DNA of 64,000 bases from Proteus hauseri ATCC 700826 (lineage in GTDB: Bacteria; Pseudomonadota; Gammaproteobacteria; Enterobacterales; Enterobacteriaceae), in the NCBI RefSeq assembly GCF_001654965.1, contig NZ_LXEV01000031.1:124001-188000 (forward strand). The letters run 5' to 3'. Made by a program: the position numbers and the translations under genes. Positions 20,593 through 30,700 of this stretch are shown piece by piece (position 1 is the first letter of the stretch; each line of letters starts with the position of its first letter). The notes beneath the pieces were generated by a model. It saw only the letters and a list, made by a program, of their open reading frames with translations, did no database searches and was not told the origin of the DNA.

Positions 20593-21337
20593 TGACATCA
20601 CAACAATCATCTTTGAACACCCTCTTAATGAAAAAATGCGTTCATGGCTTAGAATCGAAAATTCATTAACACAGATTAATAGCTATCATATTATTGATAC
20701 TCTGCCTTCTGCGATGTCTTTTTTCCGTGCTATTTCAGAATTTATTGAAGTATTAGATCGTGGCGAAATTCGAGCTGAGCTATTAAAAGAACTAGAAAAA
20801 CGACAAAAAAAATTACAACAATGGCTTTCATTTCCTAATGTCGATAAAGATATTGTTAGCCAAATAATTGAAGAACTTTCACAAAATGCTTCAATATTAA
20901 GTAAAGCTCCTCGTATTGGTCAGCATTTAAAACAAGATAAAATTATTAGTTTAGTCAAACAGCGTCTTAGTATTCCTGGTGGATGCTGTAGCTTTGATGT
21001 TCCCGCATTGCATTTATGGTTAAGTCTGCCTCAAACTGTTAGAGATGAAAAATTGCAAAACTGGATAATCGGCCTACAACCATTACAAAATGCATTAACT
21101 AGCTTACTCACACTTATTCGTCAATCTGATACCTTTAAGCCAGCACTTAGCCATCGTGGTTTTTACCAAGATAGCGCTGAAGACGCTGAGTTATTGCGAT
21201 TAAAAGTGTTTATCGACCATCAGATTTACCCTCAAGTTTCGGGCCATAAAAACAGATATGCAGTTCGTTTTCTCCCTCTTGATAGCGAAAATGGCACTGT
21301 ACCTCTAGAGCTACCTTTTGAGATAGCTTGTTGCTAA
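20585..21337 (+). CDS. zapD: Cell division protein ZapD
   Basis: A 250-residue cytoplasmic FtsZ-bundling protein that cross-links FtsZ filaments at the Z-ring. It starts [20 protein letters not shown] and contains the family segments [20 protein letters not shown] and [18 protein letters not shown]. coli ZapD is 247 residues. Its start lies inside the coaE 3' end, so it is co-transcribed with coaE and yacG as in E. coli. Confidence 0.96.
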   Translation: MSDDITTIIFEHPLNEKMRSWLRIENSLTQINSYHIIDTLPSAMSFFRAISEFIEVLDRGEIRAELLKELEKRQKKLQQWLSFPNVDKDIVSQIIEELSQNASILSKAPRIGQHLKQDKIISLVKQRLSIPGGCCSFDVPALHLWLSLPQTVRDEKLQNWIIGLQPLQNALTSLLTLIRQSDTFKPALSHRGFYQDSAEDAELLRLKVFIDHQIYPQVSGHKNRYAVRFLPLDSENGTVPLELPFEIACC

Positions 21338-21407
21338 CATTGTATTTATTAATTTTAGTAGCAATATATAGAACAAAAGAAATAGCCGATAGAATTCAGG
21401 AGAGATA

Positions 21408-21626
21408 ATGAGCGAAGAATTAATTGTAAAATGCCCAACATGCCAGACAAACGTTGTTTGGAATGAAAACAGCCCTTATCGCCCTTTTTGTTGCAAGCGC
21501 TGTCAGTTAATTGATTTAGGTGAATGGGCAGATGAAGAAAAACGAATTCCAAGCCAAGGCGATATCAATGAAAGCGATGATTGGAGTGAGACGCCACCAT
21601 CAGAGCAAGAGCCTAAATTATTTTAA
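21408..21626 (+). CDS. yacG: DNA gyrase inhibitor YacG
   Basis: A 72-residue zinc protein. E. coli YacG binds GyrB and inhibits gyrase. Four zinc cysteines are visible: CPTC near the N terminus, then CC-x2-C in [20 protein letters not shown], the family signature. It has an acidic, disordered tail. It is the third gene of coaE-zapD-yacG, with GGAGA ahead of the ATG, and is followed by a strong terminator shared with convergent mutT. Confidence 0.96.
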   Translation: MSEELIVKCPTCQTNVVWNENSPYRPFCCKRCQLIDLGEWADEEKRIPSQGDINESDDWSETPPSEQEPKLF

Positions 21627-21631
21627 TCTAG

Positions 21632-21667
21632 AAAAAACAGCCACGACATAATGAGTGGCTGTTTTTA
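21632..21667. terminator. Bidirectional terminator between yacG and mutT
   Basis: AAAACAGCCAC (21635-21645) pairs with GTGGCTGTTTT (21655-21665), loop GACATAATGA, flanked by A- and T-runs. It serves yacG (+) and mutT (-). Confidence 0.92.
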
Positions 21668-21686
21668 TATAACAGAAAATAAACGC

Positions 21687-22088
21687 TTATTTCTGTAATA
21701 AAGCGACGATAGTGCGATTGGCAGGTGGAAAATCATCAGCATTTAAAGACACAATAGGTGCCCAACGCGACAACTGCCCTTCTTTTCCGTAAGGCTCATT
21801 TTTCCATTCTGTTACCAAGAAAAATGACAAAGTAATATGCCTATCTGGAAAATCATGCGCTACTGTATCAAGAAGGGTGCATTGTGTAACATCAATACCA
21901 ATTTCTTCTTGTAATTCACGTAATAGCGCTTGTTCTGGTGTCTCGTTATCTTCTAATTTTCCACCTGGAAATTCCCAAAATCCTCCCATATGAGATTTCA
22001 AAGGACGCTGGGCAATAAAGACATTATTGTGTTTATCACAAATAACCCCCGCAGCAATATGTAGCTTTTTTTTATCCATCATCGACAA
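21687..22088 (-). CDS. mutT: 8-oxo-dGTP diphosphatase MutT
   Basis: A 133-residue Nudix hydrolase that removes 8-oxo-dGTP from the nucleotide pool and prevents A:T to C:G transversions. The Nudix box is clear: GGKLEDNETPEQALLRELQE followed by EIGID, with the catalytic glutamates in REL-EE. It starts MSMMDKKKLHIAAGV; an ATG at 22079 (the second of MM) is an alternative start. In E. coli mutT lies directly downstream of secA. Here 13.8 kb of other genes separates them. Confidence 0.96.
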   Translation of the reverse strand: MSMMDKKKLHIAAGVICDKHNNVFIAQRPLKSHMGGFWEFPGGKLEDNETPEQALLRELQEEIGIDVTQCTLLDTVAHDFPDRHITLSFFLVTEWKNEPYGKEGQLSRWAPIVSLNADDFPPANRTIVALLQK

Positions 22089-22185
22089 CCTATTGAATAA
22101 TACCGTATTTATAATATTTTACTTTATTATAACGTATATTCAATGGTGCTACTCTGGTTTTATTTTCCCTGATTTGAGTTCTTAT

Positions 22186-23436
22186 TTAACGATAAATAGG
22201 CAGTAAATTAAATTGCGCCAGCGATTGACAAATAATACCAACAACACCAAAAGCAATAACTGCATAAATCAGCTTTTTACCACCCCATACTTTAAAGCCT
22301 GAGTTAGGAAACTTCTGTCGTGCTTTCAGTGCCATTACTGCCGGACAAATAATGGCCCATACACAAGCAGCAGTGCCTGCATACGCAATAGCAATTAAGA
22401 AACCATTAGGGAAAAATAGACATAATAGCAATGGAGGTGTAAAACAAAGCACACCTGATTTCAATCGCCCTGTTTTATTATCTTTAAATTTTAATGACGC
22501 TAAAATATAATCAAAAAGACCTATCGCGACACCTAAAAAAGAGCAAAAAACAGCACTAATAGAGAACCATAATAAAAATCCTTCAATATATTTACTATTT
22601 AATACCGTATAGAGTGAATCAATAAAGGCATCTAAGTTACCGCCTTTTTGGATAATAGTAATAAATTGTTCTCTCGGTAAATTACCCATAGTGCCAATCA
22701 TCCAAAGTAAATAGATGACTAATGCTAACAAGCAACCAATGATACAACTCTTAACTACTTTTCTTTCGTTTTGATTATAAAGCTTATAAAGACTACAAAC
22801 ATTACCATGATATCCAAATGAGGTAATGGCATAAGGAATGATAATAAAAATAAAAGGATAAAGATATAATTGGCTTTTTCCTGCAAAAGTTGCACTAAAT
22901 AATAAATCACCTTTTGCTTTAAAAAACAAACCCGAAAACGCTAATATAAATAATACTATCTTAATGAATAAGAAAATTGAGGTTAAACGGCTAGCACAAG
23001 CGCCACCCCACCATATTGTAGCACCAAGGGCTATCGTAAAAATAAAAAATATAGCTCTCAGATTAAAATTAATACCATATAACAGTGATGCTTCATAGAT
23101 AATAGAACCCGCCGCAGAGATATAAGCATAGATCAATATATATAATACAAAGATCAATGAAGCATTGGCAATATAACAAGCCCACTTCGGTAATAACTCT
23201 TTGGATATATCAAAGTAATTTGTTCCTGCGCCATATTTAGAAATACATTCAAGAATATATATCCCCGAGTGGAACATAAAGAAACAAACAATAAACAATA
23301 TAAATAGTGAGTTTATAAACCAAGCACCAGACATTATTGTTGGCAGGCTAAACATACCTGCACCTATCATAGCACCACCCAGAACAAATCCCCCTACAAT
23401 AATTGAGGGTTCTTTATTTACTGAAGTATTTTCCAT
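22186..23436 (-). CDS. tnaB: Low-affinity tryptophan permease TnaB
   Basis: A 416-residue inner-membrane tryptophan transporter of the HAAAP family that feeds tryptophanase. About 11 hydrophobic segments are visible. The N-terminal family motif GGAMIGAGMFSLPTIMSG and the later ITSFGYHGNVCSLYKLY are characteristic. It lies 79 nt downstream of tnaA in the same orientation, forming tnaC-tnaA-tnaB as in E. coli and P. vulgaris. A GC-rich hairpin without a T-run sits between tnaA and tnaB and may set their relative expression. Confidence 0.94.
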   Translation of the reverse strand: MENTSVNKEPSIIVGGFVLGGAMIGAGMFSLPTIMSGAWFINSLFILFIVCFFMFHSGIYILECISKYGAGTNYFDISKELLPKWACYIANASLIFVLYILIYAYISAAGSIIYEASLLYGINFNLRAIFFIFTIALGATIWWGGACASRLTSIFLFIKIVLFILAFSGLFFKAKGDLLFSATFAGKSQLYLYPFIFIIIPYAITSFGYHGNVCSLYKLYNQNERKVVKSCIIGCLLALVIYLLWMIGTMGNLPREQFITIIQKGGNLDAFIDSLYTVLNSKYIEGFLLWFSISAVFCSFLGVAIGLFDYILASLKFKDNKTGRLKSGVLCFTPPLLLCLFFPNGFLIAIAYAGTAACVWAIICPAVMALKARQKFPNSGFKVWGGKKLIYAVIAFGVVGIICQSLAQFNLLPIYR

Positions 23437-23466
23437 TATTTGTATCCCTTAAATATATAAGGATAG

Positions 23467-23489
23467 GGCTCTCGCATTGCACGAGAGCC
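23467..23489 (-). promoter_or_regulatory. Intercistronic hairpin between tnaA and tnaB
   Basis: GGCTCTCG (23467-23474) and CGAGAGCC (23482-23489) form a perfect 8-bp GC-rich stem with a 7-nt loop, 27 nt past the tnaA stop. There is no T-run, so I read it as an mRNA-stabilising or partial-termination element rather than a full terminator. Confidence 0.6.
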
Positions 23490-23515
23490 ATTATTTAATT
23501 GTGGATTATTACTTA

Positions 23516-24919
23516 TTATTCGATAGGTTTTAATCTTGCAGTAAAGTGTCTTAATACAGGTGGTTCATATTCGAACTCTAGACCTTTAAGTGTTGCAAAC
23601 TTCTCTTTTAACCCAATTAATGCATCAGCAATATAATCCATATGGTCATTGGTATAAACACGGCGTGCAATAGTTAAACGCATAAATTCCATATCAGCAT
23701 GTTTTTGTTCACCCGTTGCAGGATCACGACCTAATAAGAATGAACCAATTTCTACCGCACGCACACCTGACTCCAGATAAAGTGCATTAATAACTGCTTG
23801 AGCAGGAAATTGATCACCCGGAATTTGCGGAACTAATTTTTTACAGTCAACGAAAACCGCATGCCCACCAGTAGGATATTGAATTGGAATACCCGCTTCA
23901 CGTAAGCGATCACCTAAATACTTAACTTGACCAATACGATAGTGCAGATACTCTTCTTCAGTTCCTTCTTCTAAACCTTGTACCATTGCAGCCATATCAC
24001 GACCAGCTAAACCACCATAGGTTACAAAGCCTTCCATGGGTACACAACGTTGTCTGGCTAAAGTAAATATCTCTTCATTATCACGAATAGCGACTAAACC
24101 ACCGATATTTAATAATGGATCTTTTTTCGCTGACATTGTTAATGCATCAGCATATTTATACATATCAAAAATAACTTCTTTAATAGTGGCATTTTTATAT
24201 TTAGGATCACGCGCTTTAATAAAATAAGCATTCTCACAAAAACGAGCTGAATCCATCACAACAAAAATACCGTGTTGTTTCGCTATTTCATAAACTTCTT
24301 TTAAATTACTCATAGAAACAGGCTGGCCGCCGGCACTATTACAAGTCACGGTTGATACAATAGCAACAATATTATCAGCACCGTGTTGTGCAATATTCTC
24401 TTTTAATTTTTTAATATCAAAATCGCCTTTCCAATCATCATAGGTTTCTGAATCGAAGGCTTTTTCAGTAACAATATTAATTGCTTTACAACCATTTAAT
24501 TCTACGTGGGCAGCGGTTGTATCAAAGTGGAAGTTAGAAATAAAAACTGGGTTTTTCGCTTTTCCTTCTTTTTGTTTATATTTTAATAGCACAGGAAAAA
24601 GAATATTCTCAGCGCCACGACCTTGGTGAGCTGGAATAATATAATCATAATTAAAAAGTTCTTTTGCTTTATCTTTTAAATCATAATAGTTTCTTGAACC
24701 CGCATAGGCTTCATCACCTGTAATCATCGCTGCCCATTGATGATCACTCATTGCGTTAGTTCCAGAGTCAGTCAATAAATCAATATATACCGCGCTGCTT
24801 GGTAGTAAAAATGGGTTATATCCTGCTTCTTTTAATGCTGCTTCACGTTCTTCTCTTGAAGGAACTCGGATTTTTTCTACCATTTTAATACGGAACGGTT
24901 CTACGATTCTTTTAGCCAT
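23516..24919 (-). CDS. tnaA: Tryptophanase
   Basis: A 467-residue pyridoxal-phosphate lyase that splits tryptophan into indole, pyruvate and ammonia. The PLP lysine is Lys266 in [11 protein letters not shown], the position known for the P. vulgaris enzyme, whose length is also 467. Other landmarks are the PLP aspartate in VVMDSARF and [17 protein letters not shown]. It is preceded by the tnaC leader and a CRP-dependent promoter. Its presence predicts an indole-positive organism, unlike P. mirabilis. Confidence 0.97.
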   Translation of the reverse strand: MAKRIVEPFRIKMVEKIRVPSREEREAALKEAGYNPFLLPSSAVYIDLLTDSGTNAMSDHQWAAMITGDEAYAGSRNYYDLKDKAKELFNYDYIIPAHQGRGAENILFPVLLKYKQKEGKAKNPVFISNFHFDTTAAHVELNGCKAINIVTEKAFDSETYDDWKGDFDIKKLKENIAQHGADNIVAIVSTVTCNSAGGQPVSMSNLKEVYEIAKQHGIFVVMDSARFCENAYFIKARDPKYKNATIKEVIFDMYKYADALTMSAKKDPLLNIGGLVAIRDNEEIFTLARQRCVPMEGFVTYGGLAGRDMAAMVQGLEEGTEEEYLHYRIGQVKYLGDRLREAGIPIQYPTGGHAVFVDCKKLVPQIPGDQFPAQAVINALYLESGVRAVEIGSFLLGRDPATGEQKHADMEFMRLTIARRVYTNDHMDYIADALIGLKEKFATLKGLEFEYEPPVLRHFTARLKPIE

Positions 24920-25034
24920 GATAATACCTTTAATATAAATTAAATAATAAATAAAGATTAAATAAAATAGTCTCTCCGTTTTAAATAAACGGAAAAGAAT
25001 TATTAAATTAATTTAGATATGTATAGAAAAGGGA

Positions 25035-25139
25035 TTATTTTTTAGGAAAGAAGAAGGCGAGTTCAGAGTCAATATTAAACCATTTCTTCAATCTGACGAA
25101 ACCTCTTAATATTATCAATACATTAAATGATGAGAACAT
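25035..25139 (-). CDS. tnaC: Tryptophanase leader peptide TnaC
   Basis: A 34-codon leader starting MFSSFNVLIILRGFVRLKKW and ending SELAFFFPKK. It contains the KWFNID core shared with E. coli TnaC, with the critical Trp (residue 20), Asp (residue 24) and a downstream Pro (residue 32) 12 residues after the Trp, the same spacing as Trp12-Pro24 in E. coli. With tryptophan bound, the stalled ribosome blocks Rho access and lets transcription reach tnaA. Here two lysine codons follow Pro before the stop, whereas E. coli stops directly after Pro; this agrees with what is known for P. vulgaris. About 115 nt separate it from tnaA. Confidence 0.92.
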   Translation of the reverse strand: MFSSFNVLIILRGFVRLKKWFNIDSELAFFFPKK

Positions 25140-25221
25140 ACTTTCACCCTTCTAGTCAGGAAATAGTACAATTTACACACTAGTTTATATAACAGTTAGC
25201 TTCGTTCAGTAATATAACAAT

Positions 25222-25286
25222 AGTATAAATTGGATAATAATCACACTATTTAGTGTTTATTATAAATTAACGTGATCATCATCACT
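25222..25286 (-). promoter_or_regulatory. tna promoter with CRP site
   Basis: A -10 hexamer TATACT (complement of 25222-25227) with no good -35, and CGTGA-N6-TCACT at 25271-25286 resembling the CRP consensus TGTGA-N6-TCACA. The CRP site is centred roughly 62-64 nt upstream of the start expected from the -10. This layout is that of a class I CRP-dependent promoter like E. coli tna. Confidence 0.7.
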
Positions 25287-25985
25287 TACTTTAAATAATA
25301 ATAAACTAATTTTTATTATTTAAAGTTTTTTTGATGAAGCATTATAATACTACATGTATATAAATAATTTATTTTTATTTTATTAAATAACTAAAATATT
25401 TTGCCCATTAAATCTAACTATGGTAAATAAATTGGGCTCCATTTATTTTCCATCAATTTATATGTTTAACAACCTTAAGTTTCACAATGATACTTTTATT
25501 CAATTTTAATAGATAAAAATTCAAAGTTTATTATTACCATGTTATAACATAAATAAACACACTCACAACAAATGAAAAGTCATTATCATATTAATTAAAT
25601 TAAAATCTCTGTTAAAAGAACAATTCCATCTCCATAAAATATGCTAAAAAATTATGAGCATATAAAGTTCAACATTAACTTACCTCTAATAAAAACATCA
25701 AAAATAAAATCATATACATATAAATCAATATGTTATGTATTTCATCATAAAAATCCGCACTAATAATCAACATTATCATCTCAGCACATTTGATTTATGT
25801 CGATATTAAAAACCAAAATAATAAATAATTTATCTTTATTTCCTTAATTTTTAATTTCTTTTCATCTTAAGAGTAACAGGTGTTTATTATTTTAATTTTA
25901 AAGATAATATAAAAACATTAATTAATTCTTTTTATATTTAAGCAATATTATTTAATCTAAATTAATACCTTTATAATGAGGTAAA
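25287..25985. other. Gene-free AT-rich gap upstream of hpmB
   Basis: About 700 bp of very A/T-rich DNA between the divergent tna and hpm operons. It has no credible ORF and no strong hairpin or tandem repeat. It should hold the hpmBA promoter. The composition is typical of H-NS-silenced regions (inference). Confidence 0.6.
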
Positions 25986-27671
25986 ATGAGAAAAAAAGTT
26001 ATTTTATTAACACTCTTAAGTGGATTTTCAACCAGTGGATTAACAGCAAATGATATTGGCTATATGGGTTCAATAAGTGAATCACGACGAGCATTGCAAG
26101 ATAGTCAACGTGAAATTAATCAACTTATTGAACAAAACCGTTATCAACAACTTCAAGAAAATGCACTTGAAACCTCATCAACGCCCACACTTATAACTGA
26201 GTCAGATAATTGTCTGCCGATAAATGGTGTCTATATTCAAGGTATTACATTATTAAGTGAAACTGATCTCGATTCATTATCGTCTTTACCAGAACAGTGT
26301 ATTAAAAGTGTTCATGTTAATCGTTTAGTTAAAGAACTAACACAGCATTATCTACAACGTGGCTATATCACAGCCCGAGTGCAATTTTTACGCCCTAATG
26401 AAAATCAAGAATTGGGTTTGTATGTTATTGAAGGCTTTGTTGAACGTATAGAAGGGAGTGATCGCGGTGTCAATACTACCCTCTTATTCCCTCGTATTGA
26501 AGGTCAACCACTCACTCTTTCAGTATTAGATCAAGGGCTTGATCAGGCAAATCGCCTGCAATCCAATAAAGTAAAACTGGATATATTACCCGGAACCCGA
26601 TTGGGTGGTTCAGTTATTCAATTATCAAATCAACGCCAAACACCGTGGCATTTAAATGTATCTACAGATAACTATGGCCAAAAAAATTCGGGTCGTTGGT
26701 TAGTTCGTACTAATGCGAGTTTAGATAGCCCATTGGGGTTATCTGACTTTGTTAGTTTAAATGCCAACATCACAACGGATAATCCCAATACCCGTTTTAA
26801 TCGCTCTTATACCCTACTTTACTCATTACCTTATGGTGCCTTTACTTTTAGTACCTTTGGCAGTTATTCAGAATATGAATTCCACCAGCAACTTCAAACG
26901 AGAACCGTACGTTTACATGGTGATACCACACAAATAGGGATAAGAGGCGATTACGTTCTATATCGCAACCAAAAACAGATAGATACCTTTAATATGCAGG
27001 TAACTCACAAGCGTATTCGTAACTATTTTAGCCAAATACGTCTTGATCTTAGTAGCCCTGCATTAACGACCGTTGAATTAGGGATCAACCATTTACACAT
27101 CATCCCTAATGGGGTTGTGAGTGTTAATCTCAGCGCAGAAAAAGCCGTTAGTTGGTTTGGCGCTGATAGCTCTCCAAATATTGCCAATGGCAATAACAAT
27201 GATTACCGCTTTACAAAAGTAAAGCTATTTGCCAATTGGCAGCAACGATTTTCAATGTTGGATTCTACATTTCTATTCAATAGTGTCGTTATTGGTCAGT
27301 ACAGCCCCGACACTCTGCCTGGTGTTGAATGGCTGAGTTTGACAGATAAAAGCGCCATTAGAGGCTTTGATCAAAGCACTCTCTCTGGTGATAACGGCGG
27401 CTATTTACGTCATTCACTTTCTTATCCTTATCGCATTAACACCTTCGCAATCACACCTCGAATTGGCTTAGATGCTGGCCGTGTTCAACAACATGGCAAT
27501 GTTGAAGGATGGCGAAGTGGTTATGGCATCAGTTCAGGTATTAATTTTCAGTATCGCCAAGCGCAATTAGATGTGGAGGTCGCCAAAGGCCATCTGCTCT
27601 ATGCCCAATCAAATTCCAATAAAACCAAAGACCCTACTCAAGTGCTAGTTAGATTTTCATATTTATTTTGA
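25986..27671 (+). CDS. hpmB: Haemolysin exporter/activator HpmB (TpsB)
   Basis: A 561-residue outer-membrane Omp85/TpsB transporter that secretes and activates the HpmA haemolysin; the length equals P. mirabilis HpmB. It has a signal peptide (cleavage near residue 21), an N-terminal plug helix region rich in Gln/Glu, and POTRA segments such as CLPINGVYIQGITLL and LTQHYLQRGYITARVQF. The C-terminal 16-strand-type barrel has the IRGF motif in KSAIRGFDQSTLSGDNGGY and LDAGRV. It ends in VRFSYLF, a typical barrel terminus. AGGT precedes the ATG. hpmA follows after 33 nt. Confidence 0.95.
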   Translation: MRKKVILLTLLSGFSTSGLTANDIGYMGSISESRRALQDSQREINQLIEQNRYQQLQENALETSSTPTLITESDNCLPINGVYIQGITLLSETDLDSLSSLPEQCIKSVHVNRLVKELTQHYLQRGYITARVQFLRPNENQELGLYVIEGFVERIEGSDRGVNTTLLFPRIEGQPLTLSVLDQGLDQANRLQSNKVKLDILPGTRLGGSVIQLSNQRQTPWHLNVSTDNYGQKNSGRWLVRTNASLDSPLGLSDFVSLNANITTDNPNTRFNRSYTLLYSLPYGAFTFSTFGSYSEYEFHQQLQTRTVRLHGDTTQIGIRGDYVLYRNQKQIDTFNMQVTHKRIRNYFSQIRLDLSSPALTTVELGINHLHIIPNGVVSVNLSAEKAVSWFGADSSPNIANGNNNDYRFTKVKLFANWQQRFSMLDSTFLFNSVVIGQYSPDTLPGVEWLSLTDKSAIRGFDQSTLSGDNGGYLRHSLSYPYRINTFAITPRIGLDAGRVQQHGNVEGWRSGYGISSGINFQYRQAQLDVEVAKGHLLYAQSNSNKTKDPTQVLVRFSYLF

Positions 27672-27704
27672 TTCACACTTATAGCAATAAATGGAGATAA
27701 CTCA

Positions 27705-30700
27705 ATGAAATCACAAAACTTCAAGCTTTCTCCTTCGGGTAGGCTTGCTGCATCTTTAGCGATAATTTTTGTATCACTAAATGCATATGCTGGCGGTATT
27801 ATTCCAGACTCTGGTAATCAAGGACCAAATATTTCTTCGGTCAATGGTGGTACCCAAGTCATTAATATTGTCACACCTAACAACGAAGGTATTTCTCATA
27901 ACCAATATCAAGATTTTAATGTTGGTAAACCTGGTGCTGTTTTTAACAATGCGTTAGAAGCGGGTCAATCTCAACTTGCGGGTCAATTAAATGCCAACAA
28001 TAATTTAAATGGTCAAGCAGCATCGTTGATCCTCAACGAAGTCGTTAGCCGTAACCCTTCGTTTTTATTAGGCCAACAAGAAGTTTTTGGTATCGCCGCT
28101 GAATATGTTCTTTCTAACCCGAATGGTATCACTTGTGATGGTTGTGGGTTTATCAATACCAGTCGCTCTTCTTTAGTGGTTGGTAATCCACTCTTTGAAA
28201 ATGGACATCTTTCTGGTTATAGCACACTCAACAATACCAATATGCTTTCTATTGGTAAAAATGGCTTAAATGCACCGGGTTTGTTAGATTTGATTGCTCC
28301 TCGTATTGATAGCAAAGGAAGAATAACGGCTGCTGAGATTTCTGCTTTAACAGGGCAAAATACTTTTTCTCAGCGTTTCGATATTCTCTCATCGCAAAAA
28401 CCCACTTCAGCTTTAGATAGCTATTTCTTTGGTAGTATGCAATCAGGACGTATTCGAATTATCAATACGGCAGAAGGTAGTGGTGTTAAATTATCAGGGA
28501 AATTTATTGCGGATAATGAACTAAATTTCAGGGCAGATAATATCACCACTGATAGCCAAGTCCGCTATAACAATCACGATAAAGATGGTAGTGAGAACTA
28601 TCAAAATTACCGTGGTGGTATCGCGGTAAACAATAGCGGCTCAAGTCAAACATTAACAAAAACTGAACTGAAAGGTAAAAATATCACGCTGGTTGCTAAT
28701 AATAATAACCAGATTAAAGCCGCTGATTTAATGGGCGATGATATTTTACTGCAAGGTGCTAATTTAACCGTTGATGGCAAACAGCTTCAGCAAAAAGAGA
28801 CCCATACTGATAATCGTTGGTTCTATTCTTGGCAATATGATGTCACTAATGAAAAAGAGCTCGTGCAACAAGTCGGTAGTCAAATTGATGCTAAAAATAA
28901 TGCCACACTTACAGCGACTAAAGGTGATATCACTATTGAAGGCGCTAAAGTCAGCGCAGGTAACACACTCGCGATTAATGCCAATAAAGACATTAATATT
29001 AATGGGTTAGTAGAACAAGAAAACCGCAGTGAAAACGGCTATAAACGCAACCATACTTCTCGTTTAGAAACCGGAAGCTGGAGCAATAGTCAGCAAACTG
29101 AAACCTTAAAAGCAAGTGAGTTAAGCGCAGGTAAAACTCTTGGCTTAAATGCTGAAGGCTCGATTACTGCACAAGGTGCAAAACTTCACGCTAATGAGAA
29201 TGTTGTTGTCAATGCAAAGGACAGCATTAATCTTAATGTTCAAAATACCAATAACGATAAAACCGTCACCGATAATCACGTTGTTTGGGGGGGAATTGGT
29301 GGAGGAAATAACAAAAATAACAACAATAAACAGGAAGTAAGCCACTCGACTGAGCTTACTGCTGATGGTCAATTAGTCTTAGCAGCCGATAATAGTGTCA
29401 AAATTACTGGTAGCCAAGTTAAGGGTAATCAAGGTGCCTTTGTCAAAACAACACAAGGCGATGTAGTTATTGATAATGCTATCAGTGAAACAATAACTAA
29501 AACCGATGAGCGTACTGGCACTGCCTTTAATATCACTAAAAACTCGCATAAAAATGAAACTAATCAGCAGCTATCGACAGGTAGTGAGTTAGTTTCTGAT
29601 GCTGAACTAACAGTATTAAGTGGAAATAATATCAATGTTATCGGCAGCTTAATTAAGAGCGCTGATGAGTTAGGTATTCAATCTTTAGGCGATATTAATG
29701 TTCAGTCAGCTCAACAAGTAGCGACCACTCATGATGAAAAAACATCATTAGAAGTGACAGGACACGCTAAAGAAGTTGAAGACAAACAATATAGTGCAGG
29801 TTTTCATATCACTCATACTTCAAATAAAAGTGATACTAAAGAAACAGAACAAGTTGCTTCAACTATCAGCGGTGGGAGTGTCAGCGTTCAAGCAGATAAA
29901 GATGTTACCTTTACCGGTTCTGACCTTACTACAACGGCTGGTAATGCAACAGTTTCTGGCGATAACATCGCCTTTGTTTCTGCTGAAAATAAAAAACAAT
30001 CTGACAGCACAGATACCACCATTTCTGGCGGTTTTAGCTATACCGGAGGTGTAGATAAAGTAGGAAGTAAAGCTGATTTCCAATATGACAAACAGCATAC
30101 TGAAACCGATATAGTTAAAAATAAAGGCAGTGAAACGCATGTTGCGGGTGATTTAACGATTACTGCAAACAAAGATGTTACTCACCAAGGTGCAACGCAT
30201 CACGTTGACGGTTCGTACAATGAATCGGGTGAAAATATCAATCACCTTGCTGTTAATGATCAAGCAACATCAAAAACTGACACACTAAATATTGGTGTTG
30301 ATGTTGGTGTTAATTTGGATTATAGCGGTGTTACTCAACCGATTAAAAAAGCAGTAGAAGACGGTATTGAAACCGCTAAACCGGGTAACGATACGGATCC
30401 GAATAAAAAAATCACCGCTAAAGATGCCATTATGAATCTGGCTAATTTAGGTAATTTAGAAGCCCCTAATGTGGGTGTTGAAGTCGGTATTAAAGGCGGC
30501 GGTAGCGAGAAATCTCAAAGCGATAGCCAAGCAGTTTCTACTTCAATTACCGCCGGTAAAATCAATACCGATAGTAATAATACGCTGCATGATCAAGGTA
30601 CTCAATATCAATCAACTCAAGGTGATATCTCACTGACAGCCAATTCTCATACCAGTGAAGCTGTTAGTAATCAGCACCAAGAGCGAGCTCATGAAACAAC

